The translations under genes and the position numbers were made by a program. Positions 1 to 6,087 of a stretch of DNA of 8,736 nt are shown one piece after another (within the stretch, counting starts at the first letter, position 1; each line of letters opens with the position of its first letter). The notes under the pieces are model-generated. The model did not search any database and was not told where the DNA came from. It saw nothing but the letters and a program-made list of their open reading frames with translations. This stretch comes from Thiomargarita sp. (GTDB lineage: Bacteria; Pseudomonadota; Gammaproteobacteria; Beggiatoales; Beggiatoaceae): assembly GCA_020721025.1 (NCBI GenBank), contig DYNO01000141.1, positions 1 through 8,736 of the forward strand, in the 5' to 3' direction.

Positions 1-52
1 TGGGTTATAGACCTGTTTCACTTGGTATTAAAGATTTCAAATCGGTTCTATA
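1..52. mobile_element. Probable end of an insertion sequence (left edge)
   Basis: Positions 37-52 (tcaaatcggttctata) are the exact reverse complement of 8687-8702. The match continues imperfectly to 28, giving 23 of 25 identical bases. At the other edge the matching sequence begins where the BLUF-cyclase gene loses similarity to its family, so both copies are best read as terminal inverted repeats of one element type. Here the body of the element would lie to the left, outside the window. The outermost TATA may be target sequence or a short target duplication rather than element. No transposase coding is visible in these 52 bases, so the IS family cannot be named. Confidence 0.45.
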
Positions 53-136
53 CTGTTGTACAGTTGTTGGACAAGCGATTTTATCCAGAGTTGCCGTCGT
101 GTGAAAATTAGTAGCAGAATCATTATGATAACTCAT
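5..136 (-). other. Short ORF running into the left element end, possible gene remnant
   Basis: A 43-codon frame starts with ATG at 136 on the minus strand and stops at 5. The first 28 codons lie in unique DNA. The remainder is read from the putative element end and begins Y-R-T-D-L, the same residues that end the truncated cyclase at the opposite edge. There is no convincing ribosome binding site, and I do not recognise the first 28 residues. It could be the start of a gene interrupted by the element, or simply a chance open frame. It lies 83 bases downstream of the agmatine deiminase stop. Confidence 0.15.
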
Positions 137-171
137 GAGGGCGAAAGATACTGGAAGCTTTCTCCGCCCTC
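137..171. other. Hairpin downstream of the agmatine deiminase gene
   Basis: The arms gagggcg (137-143) and cgccctc (165-171) pair perfectly. A further four pairs, aaag (144-147) with cttt (158-161), stack on the loop side of a three-base bulge (162-164). The hairpin lies about 50-80 bases past the stop of the minus-strand agmatine deiminase gene, so it could be a transcript-end structure. On that strand no run of T follows, so a classical intrinsic terminator is not supported. Confidence 0.35.
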
Positions 172-219
172 CGAAAACGAGTCCAAAATCTTAACTTTAT
201 GAACTATATCATTTTTGTC

Positions 220-1257
220 TTAATTGGAACGTTTAGGAATGGGTTCTTGTTGGGTGATACAGTGAATTCCACCACCACCACGCAAAATTTCTAAGATATT
301 CAACGGGATGATTGGATGTTGTGGAAATAAATCCCGCATAATCGACACAGCCGCAGCGTCCGCCGGATCATCGAAAATGGGCATCACAATTCCGCCGTTG
401 GCAGGATAAAAATTGATGTAAGACAAGGTCATACGCAAACCACGATAATCACGGCGTGTCGGTTGAGGAATTTCAATCACTTCTAATTTACGTCCCTTAG
501 CATCCGTCGCGGTACGCAATTGTCGCAAATTTTCTTGTAATATCAATGTGTTACTGTCATTCGGATCGTTACTGCTCAACGCCAACACCACACCGGGACG
601 TACAAATGTTGCCAAATTATCAATATGTCCTGTTGTTTCATCATCTTGCAAGCCTTGTGTTAACCAGATGACTTTGGAAATATTAAGGTAGTTGTGCAAA
701 TAAGCCTCGATTTTACAACGACTTAGCTGAGGATTGCGATCAGGATGTAACAAACACTGTTCCGTCGCCAATAATGCCCCTTCACCATCGGCATAAATCG
801 CGCCTCCTTCTAACACCAACGGTGCGGAATAACAGGGCAAATGACGCTGCGCTAAAATAGTGGTTGCTAATTGTACATCCTGTTGATAATCTTTGATATC
901 TTCTTGATTTTCTGCCCACGCATTAAACCGCCAATTCACCCCAGCGAGTTTTTGTTTACCATCAATCACAAACGTGGGTCCCGTATCCCGTAGCCATACA
1001 TCATCATACGGTAAACAAATAAATTCAATATCTTGCGTGCCACAGTAACGTTTGGCGAGCGTCAGTTGTTCGGGCTTGACCAATAGCGATACCGGTTCAA
1101 ATTGGGCAATTGCTTGAACAACTTGGGCAAAGTTGCGTCGAAATGCGTCTAAATTTTCTAGCCAATCCAGCGCGCCCGATGGAAATCCCATCCAACAACA
1201 ACGGTGAGGTTGCCATTCCGCAGGCATGTAAAAATTGTGGTGTATGGGCAGTTGCAT
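220..1257 (-). CDS. aguA: Agmatine deiminase (agmatine iminohydrolase)
   Basis: This enzyme hydrolyses agmatine to N-carbamoylputrescine and ammonia, the first step of the arginine-decarboxylase route to putrescine; it is cytosolic. The 345-residue product has the usual length of the agmatine deiminase/PAD_porph family and its guanidino-group-modifying core. WLRDTGP lies at 88-94 with Asp91, LEGG at 149-152 and GHIDN at 210-214 with the catalytic His211. The C-terminal GGGGIHCITQQ block carries the nucleophile Cys333. The ATG at 1257 is preceded by AAGGA (complement at 1263-1267) at good spacing, which supports this start. No N-carbamoylputrescine amidase (aguB) or arginine decarboxylase is in the window, so the partners must be encoded elsewhere. 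It stands alone, with about 290 bases separating it from the upstream minus-strand gene. The family assignment is secure; substrate preference rests on family similarity. Confidence 0.93.
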   Translation of the reverse strand: MQLPIHHNFYMPAEWQPHRCCWMGFPSGALDWLENLDAFRRNFAQVVQAIAQFEPVSLLVKPEQLTLAKRYCGTQDIEFICLPYDDVWLRDTGPTFVIDGKQKLAGVNWRFNAWAENQEDIKDYQQDVQLATTILAQRHLPCYSAPLVLEGGAIYADGEGALLATEQCLLHPDRNPQLSRCKIEAYLHNYLNISKVIWLTQGLQDDETTGHIDNLATFVRPGVVLALSSNDPNDSNTLILQENLRQLRTATDAKGRKLEVIEIPQPTRRDYRGLRMTLSYINFYPANGGIVMPIFDDPADAAAVSIMRDLFPQHPIIPLNILEILRGGGGIHCITQQEPIPKRSN

Positions 1258-1262
1258 GTTAT

Positions 1263-1267
1263 TCCTT
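1263..1267 (-). promoter_or_regulatory. Ribosome binding site of the agmatine deiminase gene
   Basis: On the minus strand AAGGA sits five bases before the ATG at 1257. It is one of only two clear Shine-Dalgarno sequences in the window and fixes the start of this gene. Confidence 0.6.
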
Positions 1268-1428
1268 AAGAATCATTTAATTGTCGCATTTTAACTCAAA
1301 ACATATCATGATTGGGTGGGAGCAGTCTATTTGAAAATATATATAAAATAATAAGTTAGCATTAAAGATGTTTGTGACAATGAACCGCGTTTCTCACCGA
1401 GACGGAACAGACGGGCTGGCAGGGCAAC

Positions 1429-1506
1429 CGCATATAAAAATTTGTTTTAAATCAATTGGATATTGTGTAAAAACAGGTAAAATAGACTCATTAAAATTTA
1501 TATGCG
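1429..1506. repeat. Long-range inverted repeat in the gap between agmatine deiminase and the response regulator
   Basis: cgcatataaa (1429-1438) and tttatatgcg (1497-1506) are perfect 10-base inverted arms separated by 58 bases. The gap 1258-1548 holds the promoter region of the minus-strand agmatine deiminase gene and the 3' end of the response regulator transcript. The repeat could fold in RNA or be a pair of protein sites, but in AT-rich DNA it may be chance. I saw no other gene or known riboswitch in this gap. Confidence 0.25.
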
Positions 1507-1548
1507 CTTACCCTGAATTGTTTACCTAAATTTTTGATTGTTGGACAT

Positions 1549-2178
1549 TTACTTGGATAACAAGTGAAAAACGCCACATAACATCGCTTTTTGCACCAAC
1601 GTCGGCAAATTATCCACTTGCATCTTTTGCATGACCTTAATGCGATGTTTTTCCACCGTGCGAAACGAAATGCCCAAATCCCCCGCGATTTCTTTGCTAT
1701 GTTTCCCCTGAACTAACAAATCCAATACTTCCCGCTCCCTCAACGTCAGACACGCAAAATCCTCCAGCGCGGCACGACGATCTGCCTGTTTTTGGCGTAA
1801 TACCTCATCAATCTGAATTGCTTTGTGCACGGTATCAAATAATTTTTGGGTATCAATCGGCTTTTCTAAAAAATCGATCACGCCATTTTTCTTCATAAAA
1901 TCAACCGCTAACGTCACTGTCGCATGGGCAGTCATTACAATCACCGGGAGAAGGATTTGTCGGTCTTGTAATTGAGCATGTAATTCACTTCCATTCATGC
2001 GCGGTAAGTTAAAATCCAGTAACAAACAGCCCGGCTGTTCTGGTCGATAATTGTTCAAAAAATCTTCAGCACTATGAAAGGCTTGCGTGTTTAAATCGAT
2101 GGTTTCCAGCAAGGCACTCAAACTTGAGCAAATTACCGATTCATCGTCAACAATAAATACAGTGGGTGCGGATGTCAT
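1549..2178 (-). CDS. FixJ/NarL-type response regulator (REC + LuxR-type HTH)
   Basis: This is a two-component transcription factor of 209 residues, the normal length for the FixJ subgroup. The N-terminal receiver domain (about 5-120) has the acidic pair Asp11-Asp12, phospho-acceptor Asp55 in LLLDFNLP, Thr83 in VMTAHA and Lys106 in FLEKP. After a linker of about 20 residues, a LuxR-type helix-turn-helix spans about 143-205. It starts with LTLREREVL, and its recognition helix region is ISFRTVEKHRIKVM. It is therefore expected to dimerise and bind DNA when phosphorylated. No histidine kinase is adjacent, so its signal and target genes are unknown. The ATG at 2178 lacks a clear Shine-Dalgarno sequence, but the protein begins six residues before the first receiver strand, as is typical. 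Confidence 0.92.
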   Translation of the reverse strand: MTSAPTVFIVDDESVICSSLSALLETIDLNTQAFHSAEDFLNNYRPEQPGCLLLDFNLPRMNGSELHAQLQDRQILLPVIVMTAHATVTLAVDFMKKNGVIDFLEKPIDTQKLFDTVHKAIQIDEVLRQKQADRRAALEDFACLTLREREVLDLLVQGKHSKEIAGDLGISFRTVEKHRIKVMQKMQVDNLPTLVQKAMLCGVFHLLSK

Positions 2179-2482
2179 GGCGATTGTCGTGAAAAAACGT
2201 TGTCTATCTTAACTCAATTGACACTGATTTTGTGTCGTATGCAGTCATTTAATCTTTAAAAACTTCAGATTACAGTTGCGTAGGACGTAACACTTTTTTT
2301 AAATCAATAGTTCAGACAGTTCCAAAATTATATTTTAATATCAATCAGTTATCGGATGAGCGAAATAATTATAACTTATTGATTTTAATAAGCAGTTGTA
2401 GAAAACAGTCCGAACCATTGTTAAATTAAACTCTGAGAAAATCAATTGATGAATAGTAATACACATTGACTACAAATATCTA
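2179..2482. other. AT-rich gap upstream of the response regulator
   Basis: This 304-base stretch has no ORF I can support. Read on the minus strand it is the 3' end of the DUF455 transcript followed by the promoter region of the response regulator. It contains a weak inverted repeat, gacac-N7-gtgtc (2220-2236), about 42-58 bases before the response regulator start, which could be an operator. There is also an AT-only hairpin, cttatt/aataag (2375-2392). No strong promoter or intrinsic terminator was found. Confidence 0.4.
2220..2236. promoter_or_regulatory. Possible operator upstream of the response regulator
   Basis: gacac-N7-gtgtc forms a short dyad 42-58 bases ahead of the minus-strand start at 2178, a position where an autoregulatory site could lie. 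The arms are only five bases, so chance occurrence is quite possible. Confidence 0.15.
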
Positions 2483-3331
2483 TCATAAAACAATCGTATT
2501 TTCACGCGAATCACTTTTAAGAGCCAGCAATTCGGCTTCGGTAAATCCCGCGGCAAGTCGTGCAGCATGATTCAACGTCCCCTTCAACCGCCCCTTAAAA
2601 TGTTGCTTAATTAATTGTAAAAACATGCTTTGTGACTCCAATTGCCGCAAATCACAACAAAAACGAAACCAACGGGTCCCTTTTGCAACATGATCAATCT
2701 CTTCGTGCAAAATAATTTCTAAAATTTCGACCAACGTCGATTCTCCTCTCTGCCGTAATTTGGCGATAATTTCTGGGGTCGCATCCAATCCACGCGCTTC
2801 TAACACTCGCGGCACCAAAGCCATACGCACCATCACATCATCCGCGGTATCTGTTGCCATTTCCCATAAACCATTGTGCGCGGGCAAATCGCCATATTCA
2901 CAATCAAATCGTTGTAACTGCTCGTGTAATAACAAAAAATGTTCGCTCTCTTCTTGGGCGACTTGAATCCAATCTTCATAAAATTGCGCCGGAAGGTCAC
3001 GAAACCGATAAACAGCATCCCAAGCCAAATTTATCGCATTAAACTCAATGTGAGCCAGCGCGTGCAACAATGCCACCACGCCTTCATGAGTGTGCAAAGT
3101 ACGCTTAGGAACGAATTTTGGCGCAACCAGTTGTAAATGTAGCGGCTGTCCCGGTGATGAGATCGGCTGAATTGGTTGAACTGATTGAATTAGCAACTGA
3201 TTTTCACGCCATGCCTGCGCGACAATTTGCGTTAATTGTACTTTTTGCCCACTATCGACCGTCATGACACATTGCTGCGCCATTTCAAATAAATTCTGTT
3301 CCACAGACTCACTCACTTTTTTAACAATCAC
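2483..3331 (-). CDS. DUF455 family ferritin-like protein
   Basis: This 282-residue protein belongs to the DUF455 family (PF04305), helical-bundle proteins of the ferritin-like superfamily with a predicted di-metal site. The physiological substrate is not established. The family signature is clear: HIEFNAINLAWDAVYRF (94-110), an EESEHF block (127-132), YGDLPAHNGLWEMA (146-159), RMALVPRVLEARGLDATPE (169-187) and HEEIDHVAKGTRWF (209-222). Likely metal ligands are Glu96, Glu128, His131, Glu178, Glu211 and His214, inferred from E/ExxH spacing. The frame opens with GTG at 3331 without a good Shine-Dalgarno. Another GTG five codons later and an ATG at codon 17 are alternatives, and the conserved domain starts well after all three. 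It is divergent from hda, with a 12-base palindrome just upstream. The family is confident; the function is unknown. Confidence 0.88.
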   Translation of the reverse strand: MIVKKVSESVEQNLFEMAQQCVMTVDSGQKVQLTQIVAQAWRENQLLIQSVQPIQPISSPGQPLHLQLVAPKFVPKRTLHTHEGVVALLHALAHIEFNAINLAWDAVYRFRDLPAQFYEDWIQVAQEESEHFLLLHEQLQRFDCEYGDLPAHNGLWEMATDTADDVMVRMALVPRVLEARGLDATPEIIAKLRQRGESTLVEILEIILHEEIDHVAKGTRWFRFCCDLRQLESQSMFLQLIKQHFKGRLKGTLNHAARLAAGFTEAELLALKSDSRENTIVL

Positions 3332-3344
3332 TGGCGTTTTTTCG

Positions 3345-3356
3345 TGCTAATTAGCA
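3345..3356. promoter_or_regulatory. Perfect 12-base palindrome in the divergent promoter region
   Basis: tgctaattagca is a perfect dyad 14-25 bases before the GTG start of the minus-strand DUF455 gene, within the 200-base region shared with hda. It could be an operator or an RNA hairpin near the start codon. One or two such palindromes are expected by chance in a window of this size, so support is weak. Confidence 0.2.
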
Positions 3357-3420
3357 ATGAAATTATCACACATTTCGCGCATCCGATGAATTTGATGTCT
3401 AAAGTCGCATCAACTTGGGT

Positions 3421-3449
3421 TTGCACTTCAAAAAAATTTGTGTTTTAAT
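3421..3449 (+). promoter_or_regulatory. Candidate sigma-70 promoter for the hda operon
   Basis: ttgcac (3421-3426), a 17-base spacer and tttaat (3444-3449) resemble -35 and -10 elements. The -10 matches five of six consensus bases and the -35 only three. The predicted transcript would start about 80 bases ahead of hda. There is no other obvious promoter in this intergenic region. Confidence 0.35.
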
Positions 3450-3534
3450 CCTAACCAATGATATGCTTAACTGAACGCGCAAAAGTATTACCACGACGCA
3501 TTTTTCTCTTTTTATAACAGCAAGTTTTCGAGTG

Positions 3535-4233
3535 ATGAGTGCCCAACTCCCTTTAGGTATTCAACTACAAGACCCGGTGTCATTTGCCAATTTTTTCCCC
3601 GGTCGCAATCAGGCAGCTTATGAATTTGTGCAGCAATTGATTGATATCCAAGGGGAAGGTAGCGCATTTTTATATGGCGTGTCCGGAACGGGTAAGACAC
3701 ATCTACTGCAAGCAGCGTGTCAACATCTCACTCAACGCGGCGGTAGCTCGGTGTATTTGCCCATGCTACAGCTAAACCAACTCGCGCCAGAAATATTAGA
3801 AGGGCTCGAACAATTGGATTTAGTCTGTGTTGATGATATTCAAGCGATAGGGAAAATTTTTGCTTGGGAAACTGCATTGTTTCATTTATTCAATCGGTTA
3901 AAAGATCACCATATTCCCTTATTAATGACTGCATCGGTGCGTCCGGATGAATTGGGTCTGAATTTGCCAGATTTAGCTTCTCGGCTATTTTGGGGGGGAA
4001 TATTTGAATTGTACCCCTTGGATGATGTTACAAAAATCAAGATATTACAACAACACGCGCAAAATATTGGAATTACATTGACTCAAGAAGTTGCTGACTA
4101 TTTATTACAACATTGCTCACGGGATTTGCAAACGTTAATGCAGTGGTTGCAACAATTGGATTATATCTCATTGGCGCAGCGTAAAAAAATCACGTTACCA
4201 CTGGTTCGTCACTTACTTTCTCACTCTAAATAA
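3535..4233 (+). CDS. hda: DnaA regulatory inactivator Hda
   Basis: Hda is a DnaA-like AAA+ protein that, bound to the DNA-loaded beta clamp, stimulates ATP hydrolysis by DnaA and so prevents re-initiation of replication. Numbering from the ATG at 3535 (232 residues), the start carries a clamp-binding-type motif, QLPLGI (4-9). Then follow Walker A GVSGTGKT (48-55, Lys54), Walker B LVCVDD (Asp100-Asp101), a sensor 1 TAS (132-134) and an SRL box with the likely arginine finger Arg150. The C-terminal RDLQTLMQWLQQLD stretch matches the end of the AAA+ lid. Length equals that of E. coli Hda, and no DnaA DNA-binding domain is present. An in-frame GTG immediately precedes the ATG at 3532; I prefer the ATG, and neither has a good ribosome binding site. 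It heads a probable three-gene operon. Confidence 0.93.
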   Translation: MSAQLPLGIQLQDPVSFANFFPGRNQAAYEFVQQLIDIQGEGSAFLYGVSGTGKTHLLQAACQHLTQRGGSSVYLPMLQLNQLAPEILEGLEQLDLVCVDDIQAIGKIFAWETALFHLFNRLKDHHIPLLMTASVRPDELGLNLPDLASRLFWGGIFELYPLDDVTKIKILQQHAQNIGITLTQEVADYLLQHCSRDLQTLMQWLQQLDYISLAQRKKITLPLVRHLLSHSK

Positions 4234-4239
4234 ACCACG

Positions 4240-4680
4240 ATGGATTCCCAACTCGATTCTCCCTTAAAACTTGCGATTATCACCACGCTGATTGTTTGGC
4301 TACTGATTTTCATGGCGTGCTTTTTGCTCTATCAACAATTAACCACAGTGACTGCTCAATTAACCAGTGTACAAACAGAACTTGCGAAATTGGGACGTAC
4401 CCCGCAAGATTCGGTCAATCTCTCGCAATCAGACATTATTGCCAAAATACAGCAAGAGAATCAAGAAATTAAAAAATTACTGGTAGATAATTTACAAGCT
4501 CGTAGCCAAACTGACTTGCAACTGATGCAGCAAATCGCCAACACCAATAAACTGGTCGCTCAATTGGTTGAGACAATGCAAGGTAATATAAAATCTAACG
4601 AGCGATTGCTAAAACAGCTTGATAATACACAACAAGTTTTGAGTAAAGTGGCAAACTCACTCAGTCGTCCGAAAAACTAA
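4240..4680 (+). CDS. Small membrane-anchored coiled-coil protein of unknown function
   Basis: I do not recognise this 146-residue protein. After ten mostly polar residues there is one hydrophobic segment (about 11-31, LAIITTLIVWLLIF and onward), then a Gln-, Leu- and Asn-rich stretch to the C-terminus with heptad-like spacing of Leu and Ile, suggesting a long coiled coil. Cys27 in the hydrophobic segment is not in a proper lipobox, so a lipoprotein is unlikely. The likely topology is a single inner-membrane anchor with an elongated helical domain on one face, probably periplasmic. It starts six bases after the hda stop and ends 16 bases before epmA, so it is almost certainly co-transcribed with both. 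It has no visible catalytic motif; a structural or scaffolding role is only a guess. Confidence 0.8.
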   Translation: MDSQLDSPLKLAIITTLIVWLLIFMACFLLYQQLTTVTAQLTSVQTELAKLGRTPQDSVNLSQSDIIAKIQQENQEIKKLLVDNLQARSQTDLQLMQQIANTNKLVAQLVETMQGNIKSNERLLKQLDNTQQVLSKVANSLSRPKN

Positions 4681-4696
4681 GTTCAGACCGTTTCTC

Positions 4697-5656
4697 ATGA
4701 ATTATGCTTATCAATGGCAACCTACCGCGACCCTTGAAGTCGTCAAACTGAGAATGAATGTGTATCAGCAAATTCGACAGTTTTTCGCGGCGCGGGGGGT
4801 ATTGGAAGTCGAAACACCGATTTTATCCGCGGGCAGTGTGCCAGAACCTGCGATAGAACCGCTCTACACCCATTATCACACCCATGCCGTGAAACAGTTA
4901 TTTTTGCAAACTTCTCCCGAACTGGCGATGAAACGTTTATTAGCGGCGGGAAGTGGTGCTATCTATCAGATTTGTAAAGTATTTCGTGATGGGGAATCCG
5001 GACGATGGCACAATCCCGAATTTACGATGTTGGAATGGTATCGTCCACATTTCACGGTTGATGAACTGTTGAGCGAAATTGATGCGCTGTTACAACTTTT
5101 ATTGCAGACTCCTGAATTAGAAAAAGTCGATTATTGCGATATTTTTGAACAACATACCGATTTAGATGCACTACACACCCCGTTAGATATTTTACAAAAA
5201 TATGTTTCTCGTTTTGGCATTGATGGACAACCGCTTGATCGAGACGCGTGTTTGCAATTAATTTTATCGCAAGAGATAGAACCCTATTTGGCTCAAATAC
5301 ATCCGTTGGCAATTATTAATTTTCCTGCCACTCAGGCTGCCCTCGCTCGTAAACACCCGGAAAATCCACTTTTGGCAGAACGTTTTGAAATCTATGTGCG
5401 CGGGGTGGAATTGGCGAATGGTTTTCAGGAATTGACTGATCCGTTGGAACAAGAGCAGCGTTTTGAAGCCGATTTGGTCAAGCGTCATGCGTTAAAACAA
5501 GGCGTTTATCCGCTAGATGAGCATTTTTTAGCCGCCTTGCACGCAGGAATGCCGCCGACTTCGGGTGTGGCGATTGGCTTGGATCGATTGTTAATGTTGC
5601 TGACTCAATCTGGACATATTCGTGAAGTTTTAACTTTTTCTATCGAAAATGCGTAA
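4697..5656 (+). CDS. epmA: EF-P--(R)-beta-lysine ligase EpmA (PoxA/GenX)
   Basis: EpmA activates (R)-beta-lysine with ATP and attaches it to a conserved lysine of elongation factor P, which relieves ribosome stalling at polyproline. The 319-residue product is a class II lysyl-tRNA synthetase catalytic core with no anticodon-binding domain, as expected for EpmA (about 325 residues in E. coli). Motif 1 is LEVETP (36-41). The substrate-binding block QTSPELAMKRLL lies at 71-82. Motif 2 runs from FRDGESGRWHNPEF (96-109) into TMLEWYR. ELANGFQELTDP lies near 236-247 and motif 3 is GVAIGLDR (290-297). Its partners, the lysine 2,3-aminomutase EpmB and EF-P, are not in the window. It is the last gene of the hda cluster. 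The ATG at 4697 has no strong Shine-Dalgarno, so translation may depend on upstream genes. Confidence 0.95.
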   Translation: MNYAYQWQPTATLEVVKLRMNVYQQIRQFFAARGVLEVETPILSAGSVPEPAIEPLYTHYHTHAVKQLFLQTSPELAMKRLLAAGSGAIYQICKVFRDGESGRWHNPEFTMLEWYRPHFTVDELLSEIDALLQLLLQTPELEKVDYCDIFEQHTDLDALHTPLDILQKYVSRFGIDGQPLDRDACLQLILSQEIEPYLAQIHPLAIINFPATQAALARKHPENPLLAERFEIYVRGVELANGFQELTDPLEQEQRFEADLVKRHALKQGVYPLDEHFLAALHAGMPPTSGVAIGLDRLLMLLTQSGHIREVLTFSIENA

Positions 5657-5898
5657 ACTTGCCCTTGAGAACATTGGGCATTGTAACAAATATTTCTCAT
5701 GAATTTATTTTGTAACCTATTGATATTGAATCAAAATTTTAGATGATTGGAATGGTTCGTGGTGCGTCACTCGTTAATATTTATTTTTGATTGAATTTAT
5801 CTTGATAATTTAATGTTTTCTATGTGAAAGTTTCACGACTTTTGCCTCAAATTTCAACTCGATAGCATCGTTAGTCCGAGATCGGTTAGATTAAACCG

Positions 5899-5925
5899 CT
5901 GACAATATTCAATTCATTGTATAAT
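5899..5925 (+). promoter_or_regulatory. Probable sigma-70 promoter of the FimL-like gene
   Basis: ctgaca (5899-5904) matches five of six -35 consensus bases and tataat (5920-5925) is a perfect -10. The spacer is 15 bases, shorter than the optimal 17. A small hairpin (cggtt/aaccg, 5883-5898) lies immediately upstream and could bind a regulator. The leader to the ATG at 6088 would be about 155 bases. Confidence 0.5.
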
Positions 5926-6075
5926 TACGCGACATGATTTTGCCGGTGTTCCGATGTGCATTGTGAATATCCTCACTTTTGCGTGCGACACTCGCCGTTT
6001 GAATCATGTCGCCATGTTGCACCATCCTATTGAAAAATAGTGAATTCCTCAAATTAATATAAATTTCCGTCCTCT

Positions 6076-6081
6076 AAGGTG
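6076..6081 (+). promoter_or_regulatory. Ribosome binding site that fixes the FimL-like start
   Basis: aaggtg at 6076-6081 lies six bases ahead of the ATG at 6088. It overlaps the GTG at 6079 that would give a protein three residues longer, so the ATG is the better start. Confidence 0.65.
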
Positions 6082-6087
6082 AACCGC

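Larger units (their letters stand above)
5657..6087. other. Intergenic region between epmA and the FimL-like gene
   Basis: These 431 bases hold no ORF I can support. Just after epmA a small dyad, tgccc (5660-5664) with gggca (5676-5680), has an 11-base loop and no T run, so it is at best a weak terminator. Farther on is a hairpin, cggtt/aaccg (5883-5898), abutting a strong-looking promoter (5899-5925). The approximately 160-base stretch between promoter and start codon is a long untranslated leader with no known riboswitch that I can see. Confidence 0.5.

Noticed and set aside
1385..1440. GC-richer segment with cagggcaacc that recalls part of a c-di-GMP riboswitch
   Set aside because: The rest of the conserved core (GNRA tetraloop helix and receptor, second helix) could not be found on either strand.
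2760..3136. Several overlapping ORFs of 61-68 codons inside the DUF455 gene
   Set aside because: They are other-frame shadows of a clearly conserved gene and carry no domain signature of their own.
3545..4233. AAA+ gene as DnaA itself
   Set aside because: It lacks the C-terminal DNA-binding domain and the long N-terminal domain. The length and clamp-binding N-terminus fit Hda.
4697..5656. Lysyl-tRNA synthetase
   Set aside because: There is no N-terminal anticodon-binding domain. The length and sequence match EpmA.
5660..5680. Intrinsic terminator after epmA
   Set aside because: The stem is only five pairs with an 11-base loop and no T tract follows.
5954..6040. 28-codon ORF on the plus strand in the epmA-fimL gap
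   Set aside because: It has no ribosome binding site, no recognisable motif and is short enough to occur by chance in a 430-base gap.
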